From: Altererythrobacter sp. B11
GTDB taxonomy: Bacteria; Pseudomonadota; Alphaproteobacteria; Sphingomonadales; Sphingomonadaceae
Length of the DNA: 64,000 nucleotides
Direction of reading: 5' to 3'
Assembly (NCBI RefSeq): GCF_003569745.1
Contig: NZ_AP018498.1
Coordinates: 2,829,001 to 2,893,000, forward strand
In this document: positions 36,218-44,398 of the stretch, in pieces
Layout: each line of letters opens with the position of its first letter
Position numbering within the stretch: the first letter of the stretch is position 1
Notes under the pieces: model-generated
The model's database searches: none
Seen by the model: only the letters and a program-made list of their open reading frames with translations
What the model was told of the DNA's origin: nothing
Made by a program: the position numbers and the translations under genes

Positions 36218-37447
36218 ATGGGCAAAACTCCTAATCGCACCGATCGGACCGCGAACGTCCAGTTGGTGCTCGATCATCTCAGGCAGAAAGGGCCATCGAC
36301 GCAGGCTGAGATCGCCCGCGCGACGAACCTGGCGCGAGCAACAGTCAACAATATCGTGCAAGCCCTGCGCGATCAGGGAACGCTCGAATACAACTGGAAG
36401 AACAAGCGTGAGGCGCTCGTTTCGCTTTCTTCTGCACGGGGATCGATCGTTTCCATCCTCGTGCATTCTGGCCAGGCCGAAGCAACCCTGTTCGACTTCC
36501 AGGTACAGGAGCGGATCACGCTCGATGTTGCGGCTCTCAGGAATCCGGATGACCGGATCGGCAGCCCCGAAGAAGTATTGCATGTAGCCAAGGGGGCCAT
36601 CGCGATCGGTGCCGCGCGCAATGCTCCCGTTTCTGGCATCTGCATCGCCATGGAAGGGCCTATCGAGCGGCGGTCAGGTATGATCGCCCGGTGGGCATGG
36701 CAACGCTATCCCGACTGGACCAACCTGCCCGTGTTCCAGCACTTCGATCGACATCTGCGTGTGCCATTGGTCGTCGACAACGACGCCAACCTCGCCGCAT
36801 TGGCTGAATGGATGTGGGGCGTCGGACAGGGCCACAACGACTTCGTCCATCTCACCTGCTCACAGGGCATCGGCGGGGGCATAATCATCGATGGCAAAAT
36901 CTATCACGGCGGCACCGGATTGGCCGGTGAGATGGGTCACATGGTGATCGAAGAAGATGGAGAGCTGTGCTTCTGCGGCAGCCGCGGCTGCCTCACCGGC
37001 TTCGCCTCAGAGCGCGCAATCTTGACGGCGCTTGGTAGCATGGACCACCGCAAGGACTCGCTCGATGAAGTTGTCGAGAGTGCCAAGGCTGGTGATGCCG
37101 CCTGTCAGAGGGTTCTCTACGAGGCGGGCGTCCACCTGGGACGTGCGCTTGCAACCGTTGTGCGGGTCCTTGGGCCAAGCATGGTTTCGCTAGGCGGTAC
37201 GCTAGGCGAGGCAGGCAGGTTCGTTTTCGACGGACTGCACTCGTCGCCGGAAATCATCAATCTCCGGGCGATCGGCACAGCTGCAGAGTTTCGCGCTTCC
37301 GAAGTTGGCAAGGATGCCGCCATGCTTGGCGGCGTCGCGGCGATCCTTGCGCAGATCAACCTCGGATTGGAACGGGTCGATCCATGGATGAAGAGCCCGG
37401 CCCCTGCGGCGAGTGAGAAAATATCGCCGGAGCCGGACTCTGACTGA
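36218..37447 (+). CDS. ROK-family transcriptional regulator
   Basis: Repressor-type ROK protein of about 409 residues. An N-terminal winged helix (TQAEIARATNLARATVNNIVQAL, near 25-50) is followed by a sugar-kinase-like ROK domain. This has DNDANLAALAEW, the SQGIGGGIIIDG glycine motif, and the zinc-binding CFCGSRGCL sequence typical of NagC/Mlc/XylR proteins. Such regulators release DNA on binding a sugar or sugar phosphate. A GTG at 36209 is an alternative start, but ATG 36218 has better spacing to AGGGTGG. Divergent from the TonB receptor, it is the obvious local regulator and implies that a sugar moiety is the inducer. Confidence 0.88.
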   Translation: MGKTPNRTDRTANVQLVLDHLRQKGPSTQAEIARATNLARATVNNIVQALRDQGTLEYNWKNKREALVSLSSARGSIVSILVHSGQAEATLFDFQVQERITLDVAALRNPDDRIGSPEEVLHVAKGAIAIGAARNAPVSGICIAMEGPIERRSGMIARWAWQRYPDWTNLPVFQHFDRHLRVPLVVDNDANLAALAEWMWGVGQGHNDFVHLTCSQGIGGGIIIDGKIYHGGTGLAGEMGHMVIEEDGELCFCGSRGCLTGFASERAILTALGSMDHRKDSLDEVVESAKAGDAACQRVLYEAGVHLGRALATVVRVLGPSMVSLGGTLGEAGRFVFDGLHSSPEIINLRAIGTAAEFRASEVGKDAAMLGGVAAILAQINLGLERVDPWMKSPAPAASEKISPEPDSD

Positions 37448-38821
37448 TCAGGCTGCAAGATAGGGGCGGTAACCCTCACGCACCTTGCTTTCGAGCGGGC
37501 TCGAAGAGACCGTGGCACGCACGGTGCACTGACGGTGACGTTCGACCAGCGGACGGTTGGAGCCGCCATTGGGTTCACCCCAGGTCAGTTCCACCTCGTC
37601 ACCTTCGGAGACGGCGCTGGAGTCGAGCAGTGCCAGCGAAATCCAGCGACGAGCGTTGGAGCTGTAGACGACATAGGTCGAGAAACCGCCGATCTTTTCG
37701 CCGTTCTTCATCACCGTATCGAAGGGGAAGGTGGCGTAGTAGGCTGCCGGTGCTTCCATGAACTTGCAGCGTTCATCACCCTCGTTGAACTGCGAGCGGA
37801 AAATGTCCACTACGTCTTCGTTGTTCCACATCAGGGTCACCTTCTTCAGGCGTGGCTCGTCCTTGGCAGCGACCAGGGCGTCACGACCAATGAAATCGCG
37901 GTCGTAGTCGATGAAGTTGTACCCGGCGTCCCAGGGCCTGATGTAGTAGTCTTCGATGCGATCGCTGACCATGCTGCCGCCAAGCGAAGCGCCTGCCTCG
38001 AAGCCACGATCCGGCAGCCATTTGCGATAGTCAGCCAGCTTGGGGTCAGTATACACCGCAGGCAGCACAGAGGCATACCAGCCGCTCTCGGTGCTGGCGG
38101 TGGAGTAGGCGCGTGCGCCACCCTGGATCAGGCCGAGATCGCGGCCCGCTTCAAGGATCGTCTGGCGCACTTCCTCAGCTTCGTCAGCCGGACCCCAGAG
38201 CTCGAGACCGGGAGCGGCTGCCATGCCGTGCTTGAGTGCACGAACGTTGCGACCGGCGACCTTGATCTGGCCCATGTTGAAGAACTTGATGTCCTCGATC
38301 GGACCTCCGTTCACGCGCTCCAGGACTTCCCATGCCTTGGGACCCTGCACTTCAAAGCGGAAGGTACGGCGACCACGAGTACTGGCAATGGTGCGCTCGT
38401 CGCGTTCGACGACGACGTCATAACCACCGGCAACAGCGTTGTACTGCACCCAGTTGGGGATGTGCGGGCGACCGACCAGGTTCACGCGGTGATCGTCGAG
38501 GCCGAACAGGACAGCGTCGCCAATCACCTCGCCATTGTGGTTGCAGCAAACGAACTGCTTCGCCTTGTTGCGACCAAAGTTCTTGAACTTGTTGATACCG
38601 AGATCCGACAGCAGGCGGATGGTGTCAGGGCCTTCGACATAAAGGTCCGGCATGTGGTGCGACTGGTCGAGCAGGACCGCGGTGTTGTTCCACGCCTCGC
38701 ATTCGTCGCGCCAGTTGGAAAATTCCGGCGCAACCGGGAAAACGTAGCTACCGATCTGCGAATTGCGCAGCATTTCGAGCGCGCCGCCCGACTGATCAAT
38801 CTTGTCCTGCAAAGTGCCCAT
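37448..38821 (-). CDS. tetrahydrofolate-dependent aryl O-demethylase (LigM/DesA-like)
   Basis: GcvT/aminomethyltransferase-fold protein of 457 residues, the length of sphingomonad DesA and LigM. Recognisable segments are SYVFPVAPEFSNWRDE, LLDQSHHMPDLYVEGPD, DAVLFGLDDHRVNLVGR, and RDFIGRDAL with a GCV_T C-terminal barrel. These enzymes move the methyl of vanillate, syringate or 3-O-methylgallate to tetrahydrofolate. ATG 38821 follows GGAGAG. It is convergent with the ROK gene and divergent from a GntR gene. The link to the glycoside operon suggests a methoxylated aglycone, which is inference. Confidence 0.88.
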   Translation of the reverse strand: MGTLQDKIDQSGGALEMLRNSQIGSYVFPVAPEFSNWRDECEAWNNTAVLLDQSHHMPDLYVEGPDTIRLLSDLGINKFKNFGRNKAKQFVCCNHNGEVIGDAVLFGLDDHRVNLVGRPHIPNWVQYNAVAGGYDVVVERDERTIASTRGRRTFRFEVQGPKAWEVLERVNGGPIEDIKFFNMGQIKVAGRNVRALKHGMAAAPGLELWGPADEAEEVRQTILEAGRDLGLIQGGARAYSTASTESGWYASVLPAVYTDPKLADYRKWLPDRGFEAGASLGGSMVSDRIEDYYIRPWDAGYNFIDYDRDFIGRDALVAAKDEPRLKKVTLMWNNEDVVDIFRSQFNEGDERCKFMEAPAAYYATFPFDTVMKNGEKIGGFSTYVVYSSNARRWISLALLDSSAVSEGDEVELTWGEPNGGSNRPLVERHRQCTVRATVSSSPLESKVREGYRPYLAA

Positions 38822-38887
38822 GGCGTCTCTCCGATTTCGTTGCTTCGGCGCTGCACCTACGCCAGCACACAAGTCGGCTCAACGATT

Positions 38888-38900
38888 TTTGTATCCCAAA
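38888..38900. promoter_or_regulatory. TATCCCAA repeat 1 in demethylase/GntR divergent region
   Basis: TTTGTATCCCAAA lies about 70 bases upstream of the demethylase start. It is repeated almost exactly at 38951-38963, with 63 bases between equivalent positions (about six helical turns). Half-sites TTTG and CAAA form a short dyad. Candidate GntR operator. Confidence 0.5.
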
Positions 38901-38950
38901 CTTGAACGATCGAGGTCATATTCTCGGATTTCTGCGGGATATTCGCGCTC

Positions 38951-38964
38951 TTGGTATCCCAAAA
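38951..38964. promoter_or_regulatory. TATCCCAA repeat 2, overlapping GntR start
   Basis: TTGGTATCCCAAAA ends on the A of the GntR start codon. With the copy at 38888 it makes a spaced pair on the same strand, as expected for autoregulation plus control of the divergent demethylase. The GntR gene has no ribosome site here, so its message may be leaderless or start further down. Confidence 0.5.
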
Positions 38965-39704
38965 TGGGCAAAAAGGCCGTCGAAGTGATTGACAAGGGCT
39001 TCGCTGAGCCTTCCAATAAGCCCATGCAAAATGGTTCACTCGAAAACACCGTCAAGGAAATGATCCTTCGCGAAGACCTAGCTCCCGGCGAGCGCCTGAC
39101 CGAAGCCGGTCTGGCAGAACTCCTTGGCGTCTCGCGCACTCCCGTCCGCAGCTTGCTACCAATGCTCGCGGCACAGGGATTCCTGGAGCCAGTAGGGAAG
39201 CGCGGATACGTCGTTGCGAAATTCGGCGAGAAGGAAATCTTCGACGCGCTGGACTTGCGTGCCATGCTCGAAGGCTGGGCCGCGCGAAAGCTGGCAGAAG
39301 AAGGCGCCAGCGAAGAAGTCCTTGCCAAGCTGGACGAATGTCTGGCCGAAGGGGATCGCCTGTTCGACAAGGGCAGCTTCTCTCTGGACGACGAAAACCG
39401 CTACGGCAGCATGAACGAACGCTTCCACCGGCTTGTGATCGAAGCATGCACGTCGCCGATCCTGACGACCTTCATGGAGCGGCTCGAGCACGTGCCATTC
39501 GTCGCACCCTCGGTCATCGTCTTCGACCAGATCGGTCTACGCAAGGCATTCGAAATGCTGCACCGCGCCCACGGCTTCCACCACGCAATCGTCGATGCAA
39601 TCCGCGATCGCGACGGCGCACGCGCCGAGTTCCTCTTCCGCGAGCACGCCAATCATCAGCGTGTGAGCATGTTCGCCCGGCGGAAGGCGTCAGCGAGCGC
39701 TTAA
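38964..39704 (+). CDS. GntR-family regulator, FCD subfamily
   Basis: Regulator of 246 residues. The winged helix occupies about 25-90 (LTEAGLAELLGVSRTPVRSLLPML, then QGFLEPVGKRGYVV), and the helical FCD ligand domain follows, with FDALDLRAMLEGWAARKLA, NERFHRLVIEA and a metal-type histidine near the end (HANHQRV). FCD regulators usually sense small organic acids. The gene is divergent from the aryl O-demethylase and probably controls it through the two repeats in the gap. ATG 38964 lacks a ribosome site; ATG 39024 is an alternative that would still retain the helix-turn-helix. Confidence 0.85.
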   Translation: MGKKAVEVIDKGFAEPSNKPMQNGSLENTVKEMILREDLAPGERLTEAGLAELLGVSRTPVRSLLPMLAAQGFLEPVGKRGYVVAKFGEKEIFDALDLRAMLEGWAARKLAEEGASEEVLAKLDECLAEGDRLFDKGSFSLDDENRYGSMNERFHRLVIEACTSPILTTFMERLEHVPFVAPSVIVFDQIGLRKAFEMLHRAHGFHHAIVDAIRDRDGARAEFLFREHANHQRVSMFARRKASASA

Positions 39705-39781
39705 GCGAGTATTCGGCCGACAGCGCATATTGGCACCGCATCCGCAAGCGTGGAACGTCGCCCTCCAACTACGGGCAAAAA

Positions 39782-40111
39782 TCAAGCCACCGCATCCAAC
39801 CCGTTGCGCTGAATGATCGACAGCAGTCGCAGCGCTGGACCTCCCGGTTTCTTCGCGCCGCGCTCCCAGTCCGAAACAAGGTTCTTTGACACATTGAGGT
39901 AGCGCGCGAACACCGGTTGCGAGACATGCTCAGCCTCGCGAATAGCCTTGATCTCGTCGGGAGACAGGACAGGCGCAGGCGCAAGGCAGGCTGCGTCGAA
40001 CTCGCGCATGGTGCGCTTGTCGATGCTGCCCGCGTCGGACAAGCCTTCCATCATCTCGTGGACGGCGGCCATCGCCTCGCTCTTATAGGTCTTTGCCTTA
40101 GCCTTGCTCAT
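39782..40111 (-). CDS. type II antitoxin, HigA/NadS-like Xre protein
   Basis: Protein of 109 residues with an Xre helix-turn-helix in the C-terminal half (VLSPDEIKAIREAEHVSQPVF, KNLVSDWERGAKKPGG), the arrangement of NadS/HigA-type antitoxins. It overlaps the toxin gene upstream by 14 bases and is translated after it, a toxin-first order as in higBA. It should neutralise the toxin and repress the operon. The ATG has weak spacing to GATGAGC. Confidence 0.85.
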   Translation of the reverse strand: MSKAKAKTYKSEAMAAVHEMMEGLSDAGSIDKRTMREFDAACLAPAPVLSPDEIKAIREAEHVSQPVFARYLNVSKNLVSDWERGAKKPGGPALRLLSIIQRNGLDAVA

Positions 40112-40496
40112 CGTTCTTCACCTCGACCAATCGGCCTGCTTCAACTTCAGTTTCGATCTGGTCCTCGTCCAGCTCCAGCATGATGCCAGCAGCCTTGCGA
40201 TAGACCTTCAGTTCCGCCGCACTCAGGTTTGCTTTCCCACTCTTGGCGAAAGCAAACACGAATATGGCCCGCTCGCCCGAGCGGAAGATCAGGATCGAGC
40301 GATAGCCGCCTGACTTGCCTCGACCCTGACGCGCAATGCGCTGCTTGATAAGGCCGCTTCCGAGATCGGCATCGATCAGGCCGGATTCGGCCCGATGAAC
40401 GGCATCAGCAAGCGTGGCATCGCTGATCCTTTCCTTTGCTGCAAACTTGGCGAACCAGCGGTTGGCATAAATGCGGATGTGCGGGCTCTTAGTCAT
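40098..40496 (-). CDS. type II toxin, RelE/HigB-like
   Basis: Protein of 132 residues of the RelE/ParE-related family that pairs with NadS-type antitoxins. Motifs include FAKFAAKERISDATL, KQRIARQGRGKSGGYR and a hydrophobic strand RAIFVFAFAKS. RelE-fold toxins cleave mRNA at the ribosome. The start at 40496 overlaps the end of the upstream integrase by 8 bases, so toxin, antitoxin and both recombinases form one coupled transcription unit, which should stabilise the element. Confidence 0.83.
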   Translation of the reverse strand: MTKSPHIRIYANRWFAKFAAKERISDATLADAVHRAESGLIDADLGSGLIKQRIARQGRGKSGGYRSILIFRSGERAIFVFAFAKSGKANLSAAELKVYRKAAGIMLELDEDQIETEVEAGRLVEVKNDEQG

Positions 40497-41727
40497 GCAA
40501 CACCGCCTCACTATCACACATAGTGTTATGGTTCAATGAATGGCTGCCGCCCATCATTTGCTCGATCAGGTCGCCAACCCGCTGCCCAGCTTCGATGACC
40601 GGGCCATCGTCAAGGTGCGCGTAGCGGGCGGTGGTGGTCACATGCCTATGACCTAGCAGTTTGCCGATCATCGGCAGTGTTTCGGAGCGAGCGGCTGCGT
40701 GACTGGCGAAACTGTGCCGCAGGTCGTGCAGGCGCACGCCCGGCAGATCTGCATCCGCCCGCACATCTTTCCAGCATCCGTCGACGACCAAGGGACGCCG
40801 GGTCATGGGATTCCAGAACACTTCCGGTTGGTTCTTGTGACGCGGCAGGCATTGCAGGATTGTCCATGCGGCTTCGCCGAGCCAGACGGTGCGCGGTCCG
40901 GTCTTGCTGTCGGTCAGTCGCAAACGCCTCGCCTTCACCTCGCTCCACAATAGCCCAGTGATCTCGGATTTGCGGCATCCAGTAAGCATCAAGAGATAGA
41001 GCGCGGCGCAATGTAGCGGATGCGAATTTCGGCGCTTATTGAGCGCTTCTCCCAGACGCTGGAACTCCTGATCGGACAGGAACCGCTCGCATTTGCGCCG
41101 TCTGTTCATCCTAATCGCAGCGCAGGGATTTGAACCTTCGGGCTTGATCCCCCACTTTTCAGCCTTGTTCATCAAGGCGCGCAGGATTTCATAGGAACGG
41201 TTGGCGGCTCCCGGACCTCCGATGTCAGTCACGCGATTAAACCACTCCTGCACATGGGATTCGTCTATCTCGTCGAGGAACATTCCTGCGAACGCCGATT
41301 GCAGGTAGTTCTGGCGGTAGAGCCCGTGCGTTGTCTGCGTCGAACGCTTCCAGCTCGGCGAGACCTTGCGCCAATAGGTGTCGAGGAAGTCGGAATAAAG
41401 CGGCACCTTGCGTCGTTGCTTGCGCTTCTCGGCCGGGTTCTGACCAACCTGCGCGCGCAATAGGACGCGGCGGGCGACATCCATCGCCCTGGCTTTGCTC
41501 AGCACCTTGGCATTGCCGATCGTCACCGTACGTGTGCGACCCTGCATCGCGGCCTGGACGATGTAGATCCTCCGTCCGCTGGCATAGTGTCTGATGCCAA
41601 AGCCTGGCAGCTGCTTCGACCAGGTCGTTCTTCGCAGCTGACTGTCCCCATCGGTCCTGCCAATCGCGACGACCTTCATCGACCCCATTTCCTCGGCGAC
41701 GATGGACTTGAGCGTGCGCGCGTTCAT
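40489..41727 (-). CDS. tyrosine recombinase/integrase 1
   Basis: Site-specific integrase of 412 residues. An N-terminal DUF4102-like arm-binding region and a SAM-like core-binding domain precede the catalytic domain, which shows all the family residues: Arg in GCRKSEI, Lys in DSKTG, His-Leu-Arg in HDLRHSFAS, His in GHRHVTTT and the nucleophile Tyr in ARYAHL. It overlaps the second integrase by 4 bases. About 40% of its layout matches that neighbour, so they may be an old duplication or a recombinase pair acting together. No attachment site could be located. Confidence 0.92.
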   Translation of the reverse strand: MNARTLKSIVAEEMGSMKVVAIGRTDGDSQLRRTTWSKQLPGFGIRHYASGRRIYIVQAAMQGRTRTVTIGNAKVLSKARAMDVARRVLLRAQVGQNPAEKRKQRRKVPLYSDFLDTYWRKVSPSWKRSTQTTHGLYRQNYLQSAFAGMFLDEIDESHVQEWFNRVTDIGGPGAANRSYEILRALMNKAEKWGIKPEGSNPCAAIRMNRRRKCERFLSDQEFQRLGEALNKRRNSHPLHCAALYLLMLTGCRKSEITGLLWSEVKARRLRLTDSKTGPRTVWLGEAAWTILQCLPRHKNQPEVFWNPMTRRPLVVDGCWKDVRADADLPGVRLHDLRHSFASHAAARSETLPMIGKLLGHRHVTTTARYAHLDDGPVIEAGQRVGDLIEQMMGGSHSLNHNTMCDSEAVLHD

Positions 41728-42974
41728 CGACCCACTCCCACAAGGCGAGCAATCGATCCCGAGACGCGCTCGGCTGCATCGGCGACCACTTCATCCGACA
41801 GATGCGCGTAGCGCGATGTAGTTTCCGCCAGGGCGTGGCCAAGCAGCTTGCCGATCACCATCAGCGAGATGTTGTCGCGGATCGCGGTCGAAGCGAAGCT
41901 GTGCCGTAGGTCATGAAGGCGCACATCAGGCAATGCGGCGCGATTGCGGATTTCCGGCCAGTACATGCTCAGCTTGGTCGGCTTGTCAGAATCACGCGTC
42001 GAGGGGAACAGCAGTCCGCTCGTGTCTCGATCCGGGATCGAAGCGATGACGCTCACGGCCTGCCGATTGAGATATACGATCTTCGCACCCGTCTTGCTGT
42101 CTGGCAGCATCAGGCGGGGTTCCTGGACCCATTCCCAGCGAAGCTTCTCGATCTCTCCGCAGCGCGCGCCGGTGTAGATCAGGAGACGGATCGCCGCGAC
42201 GACCAGTGGGTTCTCCAACTCGAAGTCAATCAGTGCGGACCCCATTTGCCCATACTCACGGGCGGAGAGGAAACGCTCCATTCGTTTGCGCTTGTAGCGG
42301 GGCGTGCCTCGGCAGGGGTTCGACCCGCGCGGTCGAAGGCCGAGCTTCTCGGCGTAGCTCATCATCACTGACAGGATCGGAATGGTTCGATTGAAAGTGC
42401 CGGTCCGCTCGGCAAATCCGTCGCGCCAGAACAAGACATCAGCCTTAGTGATCTCATCGACGCGGCGATTGCCGAAAGCCGGAAGGATATGGCGCTTGAT
42501 GCTGCCACGATTGCCGCGCCGGGTGCTTGGTTTCCAGTGTCGCGCATAATCTGCCCAGAAGCGTTCGGCGTAGTCGCGCATCAGCGGCACCTGCTTTGAC
42601 CCAGACCCAGAAGTTTTTCGCGTAGGCAGGCCATCAAGCGCCACCTCGATCAGCTTGTCGCGTGCCAGTCTCCGCGCTTCCCTTGCGGTGATCTGGCGCG
42701 ATGTGCCGAGCGATACGCGCCGCTGCTTGCGGCGCTGGCGGAACATCACGAACCAGGTCCGTCGCCCAGAGGGATGCACCCGCAGGCCAAAGCCGGGCAG
42801 GTCTTCATCCCAATACTCGATCATCTCCTTGCCAGGCCTGCGCCGGGCAATATTGCCGTTGAGCCTTACCTTCCGCGCGCTTGTCTCACCCTTCCCCTCG
42901 CGCCCATCAGACGCTCCGGAAAACAAGTGATTCTGGCTTGATTTTTCAGGTAGCACATGGCCATTTGCACCCAT
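41724..42974 (-). CDS. tyrosine recombinase/integrase 2
   Basis: Second integrase of 416 residues with the same domain order. Catalytic residues are visible in GARCGEI (Arg), DSKTG (Lys), HDLRHSFAS, GHALAETTSRYAHL (His and nucleophile Tyr). The N-terminal 35 residues are basic and polar and precede the arm-binding fold (YWDEDLPGFGLRVHPSGRR). It is the first gene of the four-gene unit with integrase 1 and the toxin-antitoxin pair. Two overlapping recombinases recall Recombinase-In-Trio elements, but no third recombinase is present. Confidence 0.92.
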   Translation of the reverse strand: MGANGHVLPEKSSQNHLFSGASDGREGKGETSARKVRLNGNIARRRPGKEMIEYWDEDLPGFGLRVHPSGRRTWFVMFRQRRKQRRVSLGTSRQITAREARRLARDKLIEVALDGLPTRKTSGSGSKQVPLMRDYAERFWADYARHWKPSTRRGNRGSIKRHILPAFGNRRVDEITKADVLFWRDGFAERTGTFNRTIPILSVMMSYAEKLGLRPRGSNPCRGTPRYKRKRMERFLSAREYGQMGSALIDFELENPLVVAAIRLLIYTGARCGEIEKLRWEWVQEPRLMLPDSKTGAKIVYLNRQAVSVIASIPDRDTSGLLFPSTRDSDKPTKLSMYWPEIRNRAALPDVRLHDLRHSFASTAIRDNISLMVIGKLLGHALAETTSRYAHLSDEVVADAAERVSGSIARLVGVGR

Positions 42975-43240
42975 TGTTCTGCTCCTCGATTTCGAGGAAC
43001 AAAATCAGGCAACCGTTTGGTAAATAATACCTTTCTGCGGCAGAGCTGCGTCCGGTGTGCTCTTCCGTCCCCAGCTTAGAGGGTAGATCCCAGTGTCATG
43101 ACCTGCACGGGATCGACGGTTTTGAAGTCCGAAGTCCAAGGGATGAAGACGATGCCGCTCGATTGCCGATTGTGCTAAAGATCGATCGAGTCCGCCGGCA
43201 GGAAGAATGGTGTCGCGGGCATCCCACCGGGAGCATGGAT

Positions 43241-43435
43241 ATGGCGGACGTTACACTGAGCGCGACACCCAAAGGCAACGGATTCCAGGCAACCGTTACC
43301 TATTCGAGCGGCGTGTCGATCAGTTCAGCGGAAGCCTTTCCGACGAAGGCCGAGGCCATTTCAGCAGCGGCCATGAAGGTGCTCGACATGCCCGATCGGC
43401 TGGAGGAATTCGATGTGTCGGACGCCGAGGACTGA
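43241..43435 (+). CDS. small conserved-looking hypothetical protein
   Basis: Protein of 64 residues, MADVTLSATPKGNGFQA followed by an acidic C-terminus ending DVSDAED. GGGAG seven bases upstream supports ATG 43241; ATG 43235 is an alternative. It ends before a strong bidirectional terminator at 43498-43527. Composition is protein-like (beta-strand then helix), but I recognise no family. Confidence 0.55.
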   Translation: MADVTLSATPKGNGFQATVTYSSGVSISSAEAFPTKAEAISAAAMKVLDMPDRLEEFDVSDAED

Positions 43436-43497
43436 TGCTGCAGGGAATGCTCGCGCGAAACCCAGGGGAGGGACGATACGGGACCCGAGCAAAAAGA

Positions 43498-43527
43498 AAG
43501 GAGGAAGCCCTGACGGACTTCCTCCTT
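43498..43527. terminator. bidirectional intrinsic terminator
   Basis: AAGGAGGAAG and CTTCCTCCTT form a 10-base stem around a 10-base loop. On the minus strand it is followed by TTCTTTTTGC, a good U-tract. It sits between two convergent small genes and should end both transcripts. Confidence 0.75.
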
Positions 43528-43537
43528 GTGTGTAGCC

Positions 43538-43774
43538 TCAGAATTCATCGCTCAGCTTTCCAGGCACCGTGTCGATGACCCGGTCCAGCATGGCCTTGGG
43601 CAGTGCGCCGTAATCGCCCTCATCGACCGCGATGTAACCTGCCTCACCATCGGTCAGGACATATTGGGTGAAGTAGCTGTGAAGGGACCGGGCATGAGCC
43701 TTGTCGAGTGCGGCAACGAAAGCTGCCTGATCTGCCTGGAATGAACCCTGCGCGATGTTCAGTGAAGCGTACAT
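43538..43774 (-). CDS. small hypothetical protein
   Basis: Protein of 78 residues, acidic and largely helical (QAAFVAALDKAHARSLHSYF, YIAVDEGDYGALP). A strong AGGAGGA ribosome site seven bases before ATG 43774 and the terminator after its stop support it as a real single gene. No family is recognised; such proteins are common cargo in sphingomonad plasmid backbones. Confidence 0.65.
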   Translation of the reverse strand: MYASLNIAQGSFQADQAAFVAALDKAHARSLHSYFTQYVLTDGEAGYIAVDEGDYGALPKAMLDRVIDTVPGKLSDEF

Positions 43775-44100
43775 GATCTTTCCTCCTGATGTTCGATGCG
43801 TCGCATCAGGAGCTGCGAGGATGTGGGTGACGGGCCGGGTCAGGGACCGCGCATAGCGCGGCGGCGAAGCGGCGATGGGGGAAACGATTTTTGCCGGGCT
43901 TGCCCGGTAAAAATGGTGGGGCCCCGTCGTCCTTGACGCGGCCCCAAAGCCCGCATCACACTTGGACTTTCTGCGAGAGAGACCTCTCCAACGTCAGCGT
44001 GAAAAACACTGGCATCGCGGCAAAAACCGTTTTCCTACATGGCCCCATGCTGGCACTGTCGCGCGTGGAGGGGACCAACGGCCAGCGAAAGGACAATATG
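43775..44100. other. divergent gap with terminator-like hairpin
   Basis: This 326-base gap separates two divergent small genes. It contains a hairpin with complementary A/T flanks at 43887-43914 (ATTTTT...CCGGGC, TT, GCCCGG...AAAAAT), which looks like a two-way terminator although no gene ends here. A second GC-rich dyad (GGGGCC...GGCCCC) follows at about 43919-43945. This may be the remains of a lost gene or an unrecognised short RNA. Confidence 0.45.
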
Positions 44101-44331
44101 ATGGCCAGGTCCAAACCGAGTGCGCGTAATGCGCTCAAGAAGCTGCGCGAGCAGCGCGATGAACTCGATGCACAGGAGGCCAGGCTCCGTGATGAAGCAG
44201 CCGGCGAACTGGGCAAGGTTCTTCTCGAATGCGGAGCCGAGACGATCGAACCGGCGCAACTGAAGCAGCTCATCCGCGCATCGCTTACCATCGGAATCGA
44301 CGATGCTCTCAAGCGGCTCTCCCCAGCCTGA
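44101..44331 (+). CDS. small conserved plasmid protein (DUF6437-like)
   Basis: Protein of 76 residues: a basic start (ARSKPSARNALKKLREQRD), a coiled-coil-like helix (LDAQEARLRDEAAGELG) and a C-terminal segment with CGAETIEPAQLKQLIRASL. This matches my recollection of a short family (DUF6437) found on sphingomonad plasmids. Function is unknown; the basic helix could bind DNA. AAAGGA is placed better for ATG 44101 than for 44098. It ends before a terminator at 44399. Confidence 0.65.
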   Translation: MARSKPSARNALKKLREQRDELDAQEARLRDEAAGELGKVLLECGAETIEPAQLKQLIRASLTIGIDDALKRLSPA

Positions 44332-44398
44332 CACTTCAACCGCGGCGGGGTGTGGGCTCGATGCCCCGCCCCGCCGTTCACGCCAGCGAGCACAAAAA

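Noticed and set aside
37535-38905. Plus-strand frame of 456 codons opposite the O-demethylase
   Set aside because: Antisense shadow with no recognisable domain.
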